This document shows positions 1 through 11,040 of a stretch of DNA of 64,000 nucleotides, in pieces; position 1 is the stretch's first letter; each line of letters starts with the position of its first letter. Below the pieces are notes generated by a model that ran no database searches, was not told the DNA's origin, and saw nothing but the letters and a program-made list of their open reading frames with translations. Position numbers and translations under genes: made by a program. The stretch comes from Mastigamoeba balamuthi. Its lineage: Eukaryota > Evosea > Mastigamoebida > Mastigamoebidae. The DNA lies in contig CACRSC010000087.1 in NCBI GenBank assembly GCA_902651635.1, positions 40,935 to 104,934 on the forward strand. The letters run 5' to 3'.

Positions 1-3000
1 GCCCACGCCGGCCGCAGCGCGTCCAGCACCGCGTAGCCCGCCGTGTGGGCCACCACGTCCAACGCCCTGCTCGTCGACACGGGGCCTGCGCCGTCCCCGG
101 CGTAGTCGCGCACCGGGAACAGCAGCCCCCCGGCGCTGCGGCTGTACGTGGGCTCCGCAGCCCCCGTGGCCCGCGTGTCCACGCGCAGCGTGCCGCCCAC
201 CTGCCACCTGAGCCCCACGCTGGGCTGCGCGCCTCCCCCGCTGCGCCCCTCGTCCAGCGCCGCCAGCTCCTGCGTGCACTCGCCCCTGTCGCCCTCGTCG
301 TCGGAGGCCACACGGAGAAGCGCCCGCTCGAACGCGTCGACGACAAGGCGCACGGTGGCGTACGCGTGCACGCTGTCCAGGTCGCCGAGGTCGCCGTCAG
401 TGGGGAGCCACTGCGCAGCGCCCGCCTCTGGCCTGGCGGCGGGGCGTGGCTCCACGGCGATCTGGGCGTCGCGCAGCTGGCCAGCGACAACGGCATCGTG
501 CAGGACAGTGCGGTATGAGACGGGCGAGTCCCGGACAGCCAGCAGAGTGCGGGCGACACTGCGGTCTTGTGTGCTCCGTGAGATACTTGCAGCTCTGACA
601 GTCGTGTCACTGAGCGACCTGGTCCTCGGCTGACAGTACAGAGTCTCCAGAAAGGTCGCTGGCCCCACAGCCTCCGGAGTGACCTGTGAGAGCTGATTGG
701 CATAGCTTATCACTTGATTATTGATCTCCTCGTAGCCCCTTTTGAAAATGTCATTCCGCAGTGTTCTGACCCATGCCGCCGTGAAGAGTCCCTGTCTACA
801 CAAAACACCGTTGTCCACTCGCCGGGCCACCCCCTCGATGGCCACATGCGACCAGTGGTTTGTTGCAGTCCAGAGTACGAGCATCCCTCTGGTGTTGGGG
901 ATGATTTTGGGGTCTGGAAACGCTCTGAGAGTGACTGATGCACCGGCACGGCCCGCAGTCGAGGCATCGACCCAGCGTGTCACAGTCGCCTCTGCGACCT
1001 CTTTCCCCGTGACAGCTCTGATGAGTGGCAGCAGCACGTGCGGCAGCTCTGTGACTCCCATGGACACGAGGCTCAGGAGGCCCCGGGTGTCTACATCGTC
1101 CAGCCCACTCTTCGCATACTCGGCAGCAGCCCTGTCCACTCCAACACCCGCAGACATCGCCTCCACCACTGCACTCGCCGTCGCAGATGGTGCCCTCTGC
1201 GCCAGCTCCGCAATGACCCGCGCGTACCCCGAGTCACTGACCTGCCGCACCAGCTCCGCAAGCCCCTCGCCCTCAGCGTCCCCGATCTCCTCCGTGTCCA
1301 CACGCCGCCCGGCAACACGGCCCAGCACATCCCCGACAGCCTGCAGCGCCACGGCATTGTCCTGCACGAGCGCCATCAGCAGCCGCCACCACTGCAGGCT
1401 CGTCATCCAAGGCCTTCTCTCCAGCTCGGCCACGTCCACACCCGCCTCGCTGAGGAATTCGGCGCCCGTCTGCCCGGATAGCACTTGCACTCGCTTGGCC
1501 ACGTCTCCGATGGCGGCACACCAGGCCGCGTGCGAGGCCTCGTGCATCAGACGATGGTAGCGCTCCGCCTCCTGTGATGCCGAGCTGCGAGTGGCCCAGG
1601 CGGACACAACGGCTGCCCTGCCACCCACGAGAGAGTCCTCTCCTGACACTCCACAGACACACTCAAGCACCTGGAGCCACGCGTCCTGCATCCCATTGAG
1701 CAGAGTGCCAACACGAGCGCCTTCCTGCTCATCAGAATCCGCACTGAGCAGCAAACCACTCAGCTGGGCATCGGGCAGCAGCGACAGCACGTGCTCCGCC
1801 ATGTACACCGTCAAGTTCTCCTCGATCGGCATCTGGCAGAGGCTCTGCGCCATCCTGACAAACTCGCCACGGCTGCTGGTGCTCCAGACCTGCCCCTCCT
1901 CCGAGCCAGGCAGGGCAAAGGCCCTGGCGAGGGCGACGTTGCAGATGTCGCGGGCAGTGGTCCACCGAACACCAGTCCCCTCAGAGACACCGGAGGCACC
2001 ACTGTACGCGTAGCCCGCAGGCCACTGAGACGCATCAGGGGATAGAGCCCGCAGCACAGCCGCGTGCACATCCTCCGGAAAGGCAGCGGCCACACGATCG
2101 AGAATGCCCACAAAGCCACCCGACACGATTGCCCGCAGGTCGCCGATGCTGATTCCCGGCACTCGTTCCCCATTCAGCGGAGACTGCTGTCCATCCTGGA
2201 CACATCCGCAAATGTCCTCTGCCACGGCGTGCACCACAGCGCGTCCCTCGGCCACTGCCTGCTCCAGCAGGGGAAGCAGAGCGACGCCTGTTCCCAATTG
2301 TGTCGTTTGCTCCAGTCCGACGTCGGCTGCCAGCTCCATTGCCCTGGCCTCCTCCGGCGCCAACGCTCTTGGCTGCGTGCCAGCTCTGAGCGAGGCCTCG
2401 CGGATTGCCGTGATGGCCGCGGCGGTGTTGCGGTTGCTGATGGCGCGCAGCATGTCGCTGTAGCGCGTGCCTGGCACCCCGTGGCTGGCGATCTCTCTGC
2501 TCAGCGCCGACCTCGTGGCATCGGGCGCCTGGGCCAGCATCTGGCTCACCAACGCCACCCACGGCTTCCCTGTGGCCTGAACCACCGCGTCCTCCTTGTC
2601 GGTGTCCTCCACCAGCCGCTGCCTCTGAAGAGCCTTGTGAAGCCCCAAGTCGGCCATCTCGAGCTTCCTCTGGTACGGCAGGTCCTGCAGTGCTCTGCGC
2701 AGCCTCTCCTGGTCCCCACCCGCGCCCAGCGCCAGCGAGGGCTCTCCCCATTCTGGCTGCGCATCCGCGGGGACCTCAGAGAGGGCGCTGACGAGGGCGC
2801 TGTCCGAGATGTCGCGCATGAGGCGCTGCCTGCGCGCAGGGCTGGCGTCCAGGCCCCCTGCCACGCTGTCCACCACCGCCCGCATGCCCTGGGGGTCCAG
2901 GTCGATGGCCTGGCGCAGCACCGTCGCCCACTGCTTGGGCGTCATGCCTTCCAGCGCCTCGGTGGCCGCCCTGTCCTGGGCGACGTCGCGTGTGGCCGAC

Positions 3001-4412
3001 GCCCTCTTGGCGGCCTCCACAATGCCCGCCCCAAAGGCCTGCGCCCCCCGCGCGATGTCCACCCACCTGCCCTCCCCCGCTGCTCCCGCGCCGTCGGCAG
3101 CGGTCTGGTCAGCGCCCACGAGCAGCGTGTCCAGCACAGAGCCCACGCTGATGCTCGGGGCCTCGAGGGCGCTGCTGCCCTCGGCTGGCCGCGGCATCTC
3201 GCGGACGCCTGTGTAGCCGTTGACGGTGTTGAACACCTTGGGAAAGTCGATGACGGCCTCGGGGTTCTGGGGCGCAGGGACCCCGGGCAGGCACTTGTAC
3301 CTCCGCACGTCCCCGGCGGGCAGCGGAGGGGCGCCGGCGCTCGAGAAGCAGCAGTCGAGGACGACGATGGCCGTGGCGCCCCTCTGCAGGGCCGGCTCGA
3401 GCAGGCGGGCCACGCGCACCGCCGAGAGGCCGTTGTGGATGACGGCTGCGCCCCCCTGGCGCGTGAACGTTGTGTTGCTGGCGCGGCGTCCCGCCTGTCA
3501 GCAGCGGGCCGCAGCGCTGAGAGAGCAGCGCACTGGAAGCAGAGGAAGGCCGAGGGGCCGTTGCCGAGGTGCAGCGACTCCCGGAATGTGTCGTCGTTGT
3601 CTGCGGGGTCGAGGCCGACGGCGCCCATGCCCGAGTAGAAGAAGAAGATCACGTCGCCGGCTCCCGCAGTGGCGGCCATCTCGACCAGAAGCTCCTCGGT
3701 GGCCCTGGGGCTGGTGGCGCCCTCGCCCACCAGCGCCCCGTACACGCGGCCCTGCTCGTACTCGTAGGGCCAGGCGAACCTGTGCACCGCCGCCAGGGCG
3801 CCCCGGGCGTCGTTGTCGGCCCCTCCGTTGGCCGCCTTCCTCCCCTCGTCTGTCTGCTCCCCTGCACACGGCCGTGTCAGCCGCTCGTGGGCCACTGGGG
3901 GCTGGGCGCACCGTTGAAGCCGACGCAGAGCGCCTGCAGCCGCGAGGCGTAGCCGAAGGCCTGCGTGGGTGCCGCGGTGAAGGTCACGTTGCCCCACCAG
4001 TGCTTATTGTTCCACAGGGCGGCCCCGTTGTGGGACCCCTCGTGCAGGGCCGCGAGGGCCACCGTGCCCGAGGCCACGATGTCGGCTACGCCCGCGATGT
4101 GCACGGAGAACGTGAGGGCCCCGGGCCTCGTCGCGGCCAGGGGGTCGCAGACGGCCATCCTGAAGCCGACCCACTCCACCATGCGCCCGTGGGCCTCCTG
4201 CGGCCCCGTGTGCGCCACCGCGTTGACGTTGCCGTTCAGACTGACCCACAGCACGTATTTTTCGCTCTGCTGCGGCATCCTGTGGGAGCGCAGCAGGGCC
4301 CTGTGAGCCTGAGGGGGGAGCGGGGGGCGCACAGATCGATGCCCAAGATGAAGTTGCTCAGGGCCGCGGCAATACTCAGGGGCGGGGGGGCAGCATGGTG
4401 GGGCTCTGCCAT
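1..4412 (-). CDS. Caspase-like (C14 family) protein with very long C-terminal extension, partial at 3' end
   Basis: Proposed exons on the minus strand: 4333..4412, 3912..4279, 3534..3861 and <1..3477. The three introns are 53, 50 and 56 nt, GT-AG with GTGCGC donors, and keep the frame open throughout. The N-terminal ~110 residues look beta-rich. The caspase fold then follows: beta-strand ALCVGFNG, NDARGAL helix, GDVIFFFYSGMG (the usual catalytic-His strand, here with Met) and AIVVLDCCFSSAG carrying the catalytic Cys. After the fold the last exon stays open for more than 1000 codons to the window edge, mostly Ala/Leu/Val-rich and probably helical, with no domain I recognise. It includes a MHEASHAAW segment at 1530-1544 that has the form HExxH. 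Cys is kept and His is lost, so it may be a non-peptidase scaffold of the caspase fold. The start ATG at 4412 is chosen because the intron at 4280-4332 joins SNFILGID in frame to the next exon; a further upstream exon cannot be excluded. Confidence 0.75.
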
Positions 4413-5014
4413 GGCGGTGCGATAGAGGCTGCTCTGTGCCTGGGTGTTGGGTGCGACAGAGTGGAATGCAGCCCAAATCGCCCAGCAGCCCAGCAGCACA
4501 GTCCCTGCTGCTCTTCCGCTTCTGCCTCTTTTCTCTCTTTTCTCAGCCTTTGCCCGCCTCTGCCCAAAAAGCGGTTGCTGTGCCCTCCCCCCGAGTCCCC
4601 TCAGGCCCAGCCCGCGGGCCCCTCCTGCCGCTTCAGCTCTGCGGCTGGCCTGGCTGCTCCGGCTCCTGCCGTTAGTCCGTGTCGTCTCTGGATGGCCGCT
4701 CTGCCAAGCCGCGCTGGCTGGGAGTGCCCAAAGCCCCTTTGTCTACAGTTCCTGAACCCGCATTCGCCTTACGGCGGTGTTTCAAGGTACAAACGCAGAG
4801 CCCCGCGTCCGCAGCACGACAGCGGCAACCGTAAGAGCGACGGTGGCGAGACCCTCGCGCGAGGCAGAATGGGAACTACTCCACGAACCCGTGTCGTTGG
4901 GGGCATCGAGGCCGCCTGCTTGTGCTGTGGCTCCGCAGTCGAGACGAAGTGGAGATCATCGAAATACAAGAGCGTGCATCGTTCACTCTGAGTTGCTGGC
5001 CCTTGTGTGACGCG
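4413..5014. other. Intergenic, no gene seen
   Basis: This interval separates the start of the caspase-like gene from the stop of the hydrolase gene, both on the minus strand. It should hold the promoter of the former and the 3' end of the latter. No conserved motif, RNA gene or repeat is visible; open frames here are short and compositionally random. Confidence 0.5.
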
Positions 5015-6823
5015 TTACGCTGCGCTACTACTTGGTACGGGGTCCTGTGCTGACTCTGCAGCTTCTGCGCTCGGCATTGCGAACAGCCACCCGCACGTGC
5101 GGGCACAGCAGTGGCTCCTCTGGGCCAGGCCTGTCCACGCGTGCACAGCACAGACCGCACAGAGAGCAGCGACGAGCGCGTAGCACAGGAAGGCGTGCAC
5201 GTCGAAGATAGGGGTACAGCGCGAACCTGTGCGCGCTCACGGGGATGTCGGCCACGACGAACCAGCTCTGCCCCTCGTGTGCGAACCAGTCTGCACGATG
5301 CGTCAGCGGACGCCCAGCAGGTGCAGGGGAGGGAGAGGGACTCACTGTCCTGGAGCAGAGTGTTGCCCAGGGCGTCCGTGGCAATCGATCTGCCCTCCTT
5401 GGTGAGCCTCACCGCCGCACAGCCGTTCTCCACGCCGCGGAGAGCGAACGTGTAAGTCGTCACACGGTAGATGTCCTCCCAGTCGTTGGAGGGGATCAGC
5501 AGGATGTCCAGCCTCTTCCTTCCTGCCTGCGTCATGTAGAACGGGTGCCCCGAGTCCATGCCTTGGTTCAGGCAGACCCCACAGACAGTGAGTCGAAATG
5601 CACCACTGTTTGCCTGAGAGCTCACAGATGACTGCCCCGATTCTGCCGTACTCCGTGTCGGCGTAGAGAATGTCCCGGCTGCCTGGCATCACGTTCTCGT
5701 TGGGAAGCGGGTATGCCTTGGCGTAGTTGAACTTGATGTCGCCGTTGGGGGCCACCATCAGCACTCTGTTGGTGTCTCCCCTGTACGCCCCGCCGGACGC
5801 CTCGTAGTGCGACACCAGCAAGCTCGGGACCACGTAGATCGAGAGCTCTTGCGCGAGGCTCCTGACGCTCTCCACGAGGTCGCAGAGCGATGACGAGCAG
5901 CCGCGCAGGTCCTCGGGGTCGTCTGCGTAGGAGACCGCGTCTGTCGCGTATTCCGTCCAGAGCACCACCTTGGCTCCTGCCTGCGCTGCCTGCCTCGTGG
6001 CGTCCAGCAGCGTCTTGAGATCTGAGCTCCTCGACAGCACTCCGGCGACGCGGACCGACGAGCTGCGAGGGCTATTGTCGGGGTCGTACGAGTCCCTCAG
6101 CCCGCTGAACAGCCACAGCGCAAACAGGAACGCCGCCCACAGGGCTGCGTGCGTGCGCGGGTGCCGGAACGCCTCTGTCCTGCTGCCCCCGAGCCTTGGG
6201 GCTGCTGCAGCATTGATGGCGGCGGCGGCGAGGGCGCTGAAGAGGGCGCAGAGGAAGAAGACGCCCGGCAGCCCGACGACGCAGAGCAGCTGAGCAAACG
6301 ACGACTTCCAGACGAGCTCCGAACCAGGGACGCCCATCAGCGAGTACGGGCTCGCGAGGGTCACGGCGTGCATCGACGCCGTGTAGGCCGCCGCGAAGGC
6401 GTAGGGCAGGAGGTCGCCGTGCACGCGGGCGCCCACGAGGCAGCGGTCGAGCCACACGGGCAGCAGAAACATGGCGCCCACGGCAGCAGCGGCCCCGAAG
6501 GCAACGCCGTCGCCTGGAACGGTCCCGAGGGCGCCCACCCCAGCGCCCACGGCCACGGCAACGAGCAGGGCGAGGGCACCGGCGAGGCAGAGCTTCCAGC
6601 CCGAGCAGAGGCGGAGGTAGACGAGCGAGCAGCAGAGCATCACGACAGAGGCCCCGGGCACCGGCGCGCGCAGCAGGTGACCCGCGCTCACGCCCACGGG
6701 GGCGAGGAGCAGCTGCAGAGCAGCGATGCGGGCTGCCGTCCTGCAGAGAGGCCGCTGTGTGTGCTTGTTCGGTGTTTGCATTCTTCTGTTGGGCAATTGC
6801 GGGCGAAGTGCGGTCAGTCTCAA
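5015..6823 (-). CDS. Membrane carbon-nitrogen hydrolase, apolipoprotein N-acyltransferase-like, with one frame break
   Basis: Proposed exons: 5626..6823, 5346..5561 and 5015..5290, with introns of 64 and 55 nt (donors GTGAGC and GTGAGT). The first ~250 residues contain several hydrophobic helices. The nitrilase-type domain then shows the Glu-Lys-Cys triad: Glu in KVVLWTEYA, Lys in NYAKAYPLPNE, and Cys in GRIGAVIC, followed after splicing by MDSGHPFY. RKRLDILLIPSNDWE and the EGQSWFVVADIP strand also match this family, whose bacterial members (Lnt) transfer an acyl chain to lipoprotein N-termini. A terminal hydrophobic helix (HAFLCYALVAALCAVCAV) is out of frame by one base with the preceding exon near 5203-5211. 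This is a real frameshift or an assembly error; without it the protein would end in the expected C-terminal membrane anchor. Introns show it is a eukaryotic gene rather than bacterial contamination. The substrate is unknown. An N-terminal part is repeated at 10071-11040 by the assembly duplication. Confidence 0.8.
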
Positions 6824-7358
6824 AAACGGTGCGAAGCCGCACTTGGTGCGGGGAATTCGGGGGATGACGTGTGGAATACCTCTCTCAGGTGGTTGGAATC
6901 ATACACGTCTGCGAGATGTTTCCAGAGCTGCCACGACGACAGGCGCTTGGGATGTGTATCAACCAGCAGGCAGAGAAGGTCAACGTGCCTTGCCCGAGGA
7001 CATCGAAGGTCAGTGTGCCTTGCGGAGGGCACTGGCCTTGAGCTCTGCCCACTCCAGACCTCCGCAGTGTATGCCCCACGGACTTTCAGGCACTCCCGCC
7101 CCACGGCGAGTGCAACAGCAACAGCAACACCCCCTGCACCCTCAGAGCGCCACGGTGCTCGACACAGCTACCGCGCAGCGCAGGTTGTAGGAGGCGCTCC
7201 CGCAGCCGGGCGCCGCCCTCCCGCAGGCCGAGTGGGCGGGCATGGACAAACAGCGACTTGTGCGCAGACCCAGAGAGCAAACGCACGCGACTGGCACAGG
7301 GGGAGCCCACTCGTGTTGATCTGTACAGAGGGGGAGGGGCAGCGGGGGCAGCGGCGAC
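6824..7358. other. Intergenic between hydrolase start and hypothetical gene stop
   Basis: No gene is supported here. The segment at 6960-7025 carries an imperfect direct repeat (aggtcaacgtgccttg and aggtcagtgtgccttg). It should include the promoter of the hydrolase gene. It is repeated at 11041-11575 as part of the assembly duplication. Confidence 0.45.
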
Positions 7359-8822
7359 TCAGAAGATCCAGTCGACGTTGGAGCACTGCGTGACGACGAC
7401 GACCGTGTCGGCGCGGAGGTCCTCGCGGACCTGCCAGAACTGCTCGACGACGGTGCGCGAGACGAGGGGCGAGGTGGTGAAGACGTGGAGGACCTGCTTC
7501 TCCCACCTGTGCGCGTCGGTGACCTGCGCGCTCGAGGCGATGACGCCGTAGAGCTTCTTCTCGAGCAGCCTGCGCACGTCGGCGGCGCTGAACTCGGCCT
7601 GGTGCTTGTGGCCCGCGATGTCTGCGAAGTTGATGACGCGCGTCACGCTGACGCCGATGCTGCGCCCGCGCAGGCGCACCGAGTAGTCGGTGATCTTCGA
7701 GTCGCAGGCGTACTCGATCTCCATCTCGGTCCGCAGCAGCCGCGCCCCGTAGGCCGCGCGCAGCAGCTCGTAGCTCAGCACCTCGGACCAGACGCTGTTG
7801 CCGCCCGCGTTGGGCGTCAGCCGCATGCGGTTGCCCTCGGCCGACAGCGACGCCGCCGCCTGCCCGGGCGTCAGCCCCGCGCGGCCCGCCAGCCGGTTGA
7901 ACAGCACGCCGCCCGCGCCCGCGTCGGCCAGCAGGCGCATGAGGCGCGAGCAGTTGGTCGTCTGCTCGAGGACGCTCCACGCCTCGGTCGCCGTGATGGC
8001 CCCGCCCGAGGGCCCCCACGCCCGCAGCAGCTCGTCCGCACGCGCACGCGCACGCGCTGCGGCCACCGCGGGCGCCTCCGACGGCGGGCGCGCGGGCGGC
8101 GGGATGTCGAGCACGTGGCGCTGCTTGCGCGAGAGGCGCGGGGCGCGCGGCGGCGTCCCCAGCCTGGGCGGCGCCACGTAGCGGACGACGCGCGGCCGCG
8201 AGTAGTCGGCGACGAGCAGCACCACCAGCGACGCCGACGACGCGCGCACCACGGCGACGGCTGCTGCTGCTGCTGCGCGGGGGAGAGCGCCGAGCACGGC
8301 GACGACCGCGACGACGGCAGAGCACGCGGCGGGGCGCCGAGTGCGGGCGGCTGCGCTGCCGGGAGCGCCGCCCGCGGCCCCGAGGACCGCGCAGCCCTCA
8401 CGCGCACGCGGCTGCCGCTGCCACCGCTGCTGCTGCTGCGGGGCCGCGCGCAAAGCGCTGCACGGAGTCGAGGCGGGCGTGCACGACGGGGTCGCTGGGA
8501 CTGCGATTGGGTTTGCTGCTGTCGCTGGGACCACTGCGGCGCTGCCTGGGGCCTCCCCAGCCATACACTTCACAGCGCTTGGAACAGTCAAAGCAGCGCT
8601 CAAAGCAGCGAGTGCTGCGCGAGGAAGCCCCGCAGGAGTAGGGCAGCGGCAGCGGCAGCGGCAGGCGGCGCGGTAGAACGACGCGAACACGCCAGAGGAC
8701 GCGCATAAAGGGCTGCTGCTGCCCCTGCTGCCCCGGCTGCCGGCGCTGCTGCCCTGGCCCGCGCTGAAGCTGCTGCCCGGCCCCTGGATAGAAGCACGTC
8801 GTGGTCGGCCCTGTGGCTGCAC
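7359..8822 (-). CDS. Conserved hypothetical protein with nuclease-like C-terminal domain (left copy)
   Basis: The last ~250 codons are convincing coding sequence with strong G/C third positions. They run from DELLRAWGPSGG through SVWSEVLSYELL, LLRTEMEIEYACDSKITDYS, GRSIGVSVTRVINF, RRLLEKKLYGVIASS, WEKQVLHVF and TVVVVTQCSNVDWIF, then stop. An acidic strand, a D-x-K element and a following hydrophobic strand give an order that recalls PD-(D/E)XK nuclease cores; I recall similar proteins of unknown function in various protists but cannot name a family. The first ~200 residues are low-complexity (Ala, Gln, Arg, Ser) with one or two possible hydrophobic helices, and the true start may lie downstream of 8822. 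The gene is duplicated exactly at 11576-13039, most likely only by the assembly. Confidence 0.55.
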   Translation of the reverse strand: MQPQGRPRRASIQGPGSSFSAGQGSSAGSRGSRGSSSPLCASSGVFASFYRAACRCRCRCPTPAGLPRAALAALSAALTVPSAVKCMAGEAPGSAAVVPATAANPIAVPATPSCTPASTPCSALRAAPQQQQRWQRQPRAREGCAVLGAAGGAPGSAAARTRRPAACSAVVAVVAVLGALPRAAAAAAVAVVRASSASLVVLLVADYSRPRVVRYVAPPRLGTPPRAPRLSRKQRHVLDIPPPARPPSEAPAVAAARARARADELLRAWGPSGGAITATEAWSVLEQTTNCSRLMRLLADAGAGGVLFNRLAGRAGLTPGQAAASLSAEGNRMRLTPNAGGNSVWSEVLSYELLRAAYGARLLRTEMEIEYACDSKITDYSVRLRGRSIGVSVTRVINFADIAGHKHQAEFSAADVRRLLEKKLYGVIASSAQVTDAHRWEKQVLHVFTTSPLVSRTVVEQFWQVREDLRADTVVVVTQCSNVDWIF

Positions 8823-10069
8823 GGGCAGTGACGTCAGAACGCAGCGGGCAAAACAGGGAAAAAAAAAAGAACAATTTCAGTTAACTGCGGTTTCAAAAAT
8901 AAACGAGCGCAGAAACCGACGACGACGACGACGAGACCAGAGGGAGCAGCGAGAGCAGCGGGGGAGAGGCGCACGGGTGAGGCGATGAATGGAGCAGCAC
9001 AGAAGAAGGTGCTGCGAGGCGACGGAGGAGCGGCGCGTGGAGCACTGCGAGGCGCACGCGTCGCCTCTGCGGCAGCCCGCGGGCCCGCAGCCCCCAGTTC
9101 GACGCTGCGGCCCCTGCCCCCCGCGCCGCCCCTCGGCCCCGCAGGCAGCGACGGCCGCGACGACGGCGAGCGCGGCGCCAGTGCGACCAGCGGCAGCGCC
9201 AGCGTCAGGGCGCCCCAAAAGGCCCTGCGAGGGCTCCGCGGACTCCGCGGACTCGCCGTCGAGACCAAAGCGACCAAAGCGGAGCCCGCGGCCCCCGCAG
9301 GGCCCCTCGCGGTGTTGCAGCGGTTGGAGGCGGTGCCCGGGGGTGCCAGCAGCGGCTGCGGCAGCGGAGAGGGGGGCAGGCGGTTGGCCGCAGTGCCCGT
9401 GGGCGCAGCGCTGCAGCGCCGTGCTCGCCTGCTCCTCCGTGGGGCCGCTGCAGAGGCTGCGGAGGCTGCCGCGGGGGCCAGCAGCAGCGGCGGCACGGGC
9501 GAGGGCCTCCCCGGTCTGCTGCTGGGGCTGCTGGAGGGGCTCGAGGGGCTCGGGGCTGCGGACGACGAGGCCCGCGAGGGCGTCGAGGTCGGCGACGACA
9601 TGGCGGCCGTGGGCGCTGCATCGTCCAGACGCATGTGCGAGCGAGCGCGTGAGTGGGGGCCGTGTGTGTCTGGAGAGAGGGAGAGGTGCAGTGGCCCTGC
9701 CCCAGCCGGTGCTCTGTGCTGTGTGTGCTCTGTGTGTGCTGTGTTGCAGTGCCTCTGCTGTTCTATTTCTGTTGTGCTCCTATTTAGATATCGCGGTCGC
9801 TGCACCAGTGCGTGGGCTTTCTGACGCCGCTGCTGGTGGGCTGCACCCTCTCTCTTTCGGGTGGGCAATCTCACCCGGGCCCCTGGAAATAGCACCCGCA
9901 GGCCCCCGCTTTCTGCACCCGCGGCAACCGCCGCCCCGCAGATCGCGTTCTGCTAAAAATACGCCCCCGAGGTGCACAATTGACCCGCACAGGCCACCAA
10001 AAACACCCCCGCGGGCTCTGCGCTGCTCCCACCCCCACCCCCACCCCCCGCATGGCCCCCACCCCCCGC

Positions 10070-10070
10070 N
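10070..10070. other. Single-n contig join
   Basis: One ambiguous base marks the junction between the two identical 4216-base segments. It truncates the hydrolase reading frame of the right copy. Confidence 0.95.
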
Positions 10071-11040
10071 CGAGGCTCCTGACGCTCTCCACGAGGTCGC
10101 AGAGCGATGACGAGCAGCCGCGCAGGTCCTCGGGGTCGTCTGCGTAGGAGACCGCGTCTGTCGCGTATTCCGTCCAGAGCACCACCTTGGCTCCTGCCTG
10201 CGCTGCCTGCCTCGTGGCGTCCAGCAGCGTCTTGAGATCTGAGCTCCTCGACAGCACTCCGGCGACGCGGACCGACGAGCTGCGAGGGCTATTGTCGGGG
10301 TCGTACGAGTCCCTCAGCCCGCTGAACAGCCACAGCGCAAACAGGAACGCCGCCCACAGGGCTGCGTGCGTGCGCGGGTGCCGGAACGCCTCTGTCCTGC
10401 TGCCCCCGAGCCTTGGGGCTGCTGCAGCATTGATGGCGGCGGCGGCGAGGGCGCTGAAGAGGGCGCAGAGGAAGAAGACGCCCGGCAGCCCGACGACGCA
10501 GAGCAGCTGAGCAAACGACGACTTCCAGACGAGCTCCGAACCAGGGACGCCCATCAGCGAGTACGGGCTCGCGAGGGTCACGGCGTGCATCGACGCCGTG
10601 TAGGCCGCCGCGAAGGCGTAGGGCAGGAGGTCGCCGTGCACGCGGGCGCCCACGAGGCAGCGGTCGAGCCACACGGGCAGCAGAAACATGGCGCCCACGG
10701 CAGCAGCGGCCCCGAAGGCAACGCCGTCGCCTGGAACGGTCCCGAGGGCGCCCACCCCAGCGCCCACGGCCACGGCAACGAGCAGGGCGAGGGCACCGGC
10801 GAGGCAGAGCTTCCAGCCCGAGCAGAGGCGGAGGTAGACGAGCGAGCAGCAGAGCATCACGACAGAGGCCCCGGGCACCGGCGCGCGCAGCAGGTGACCC
10901 GCGCTCACGCCCACGGGGGCGAGGAGCAGCTGCAGAGCAGCGATGCGGGCTGCCGTCCTGCAGAGAGGCCGCTGTGTGTGCTTGTTCGGTGTTTGCATTC
11001 TTCTGTTGGGCAATTGCGGGCGAAGTGCGGTCAGTCTCAA
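10071..11040 (-). CDS. Duplicate 5' part of the hydrolase gene, cut at the contig join
   Basis: This repeats codons 1 to about 323 of the 5015-6823 gene, from the same ATG, through the membrane helices and KVVLWTEYA, to just before the Lys region, where the n at 10070 ends it. It should not be counted as a second gene unless independent data show a real duplication. Confidence 0.85.

Larger units (their letters stand above)
5854..10069. repeat. Left copy of a 4.2-kb exact tandem duplication (probable assembly artefact)
   Basis: This segment recurs at a constant offset of 4217 bases at 10071-14286, with no difference in the lines or translated frames I compared. The join is a single n at 10070. 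The left copy stops at ...accccccgc and the right copy starts in the middle of the hydrolase gene, which is the expected signature of two contig ends that overlap but were joined instead of merged. Confidence 0.93.

Noticed and set aside
2064-3638. Long plus-strand open frame opposite the caspase-like gene
   Set aside because: It is a shadow of the minus-strand exon: composition is Arg/Pro/Gly-rich, no domain is seen, and the minus frame has coherent caspase motifs.
5015-6823. Bacterial contamination carrying lnt
   Set aside because: Two in-phase short introns and neighbouring eukaryotic genes argue against it.
8985-9824. Plus-strand Gly/Ala/Leu-rich open frame
   Set aside because: Third-position G/C pattern favours a minus-strand frame (8877-9615); the Leu-Arg-Gly runs are not leucine-rich repeats.
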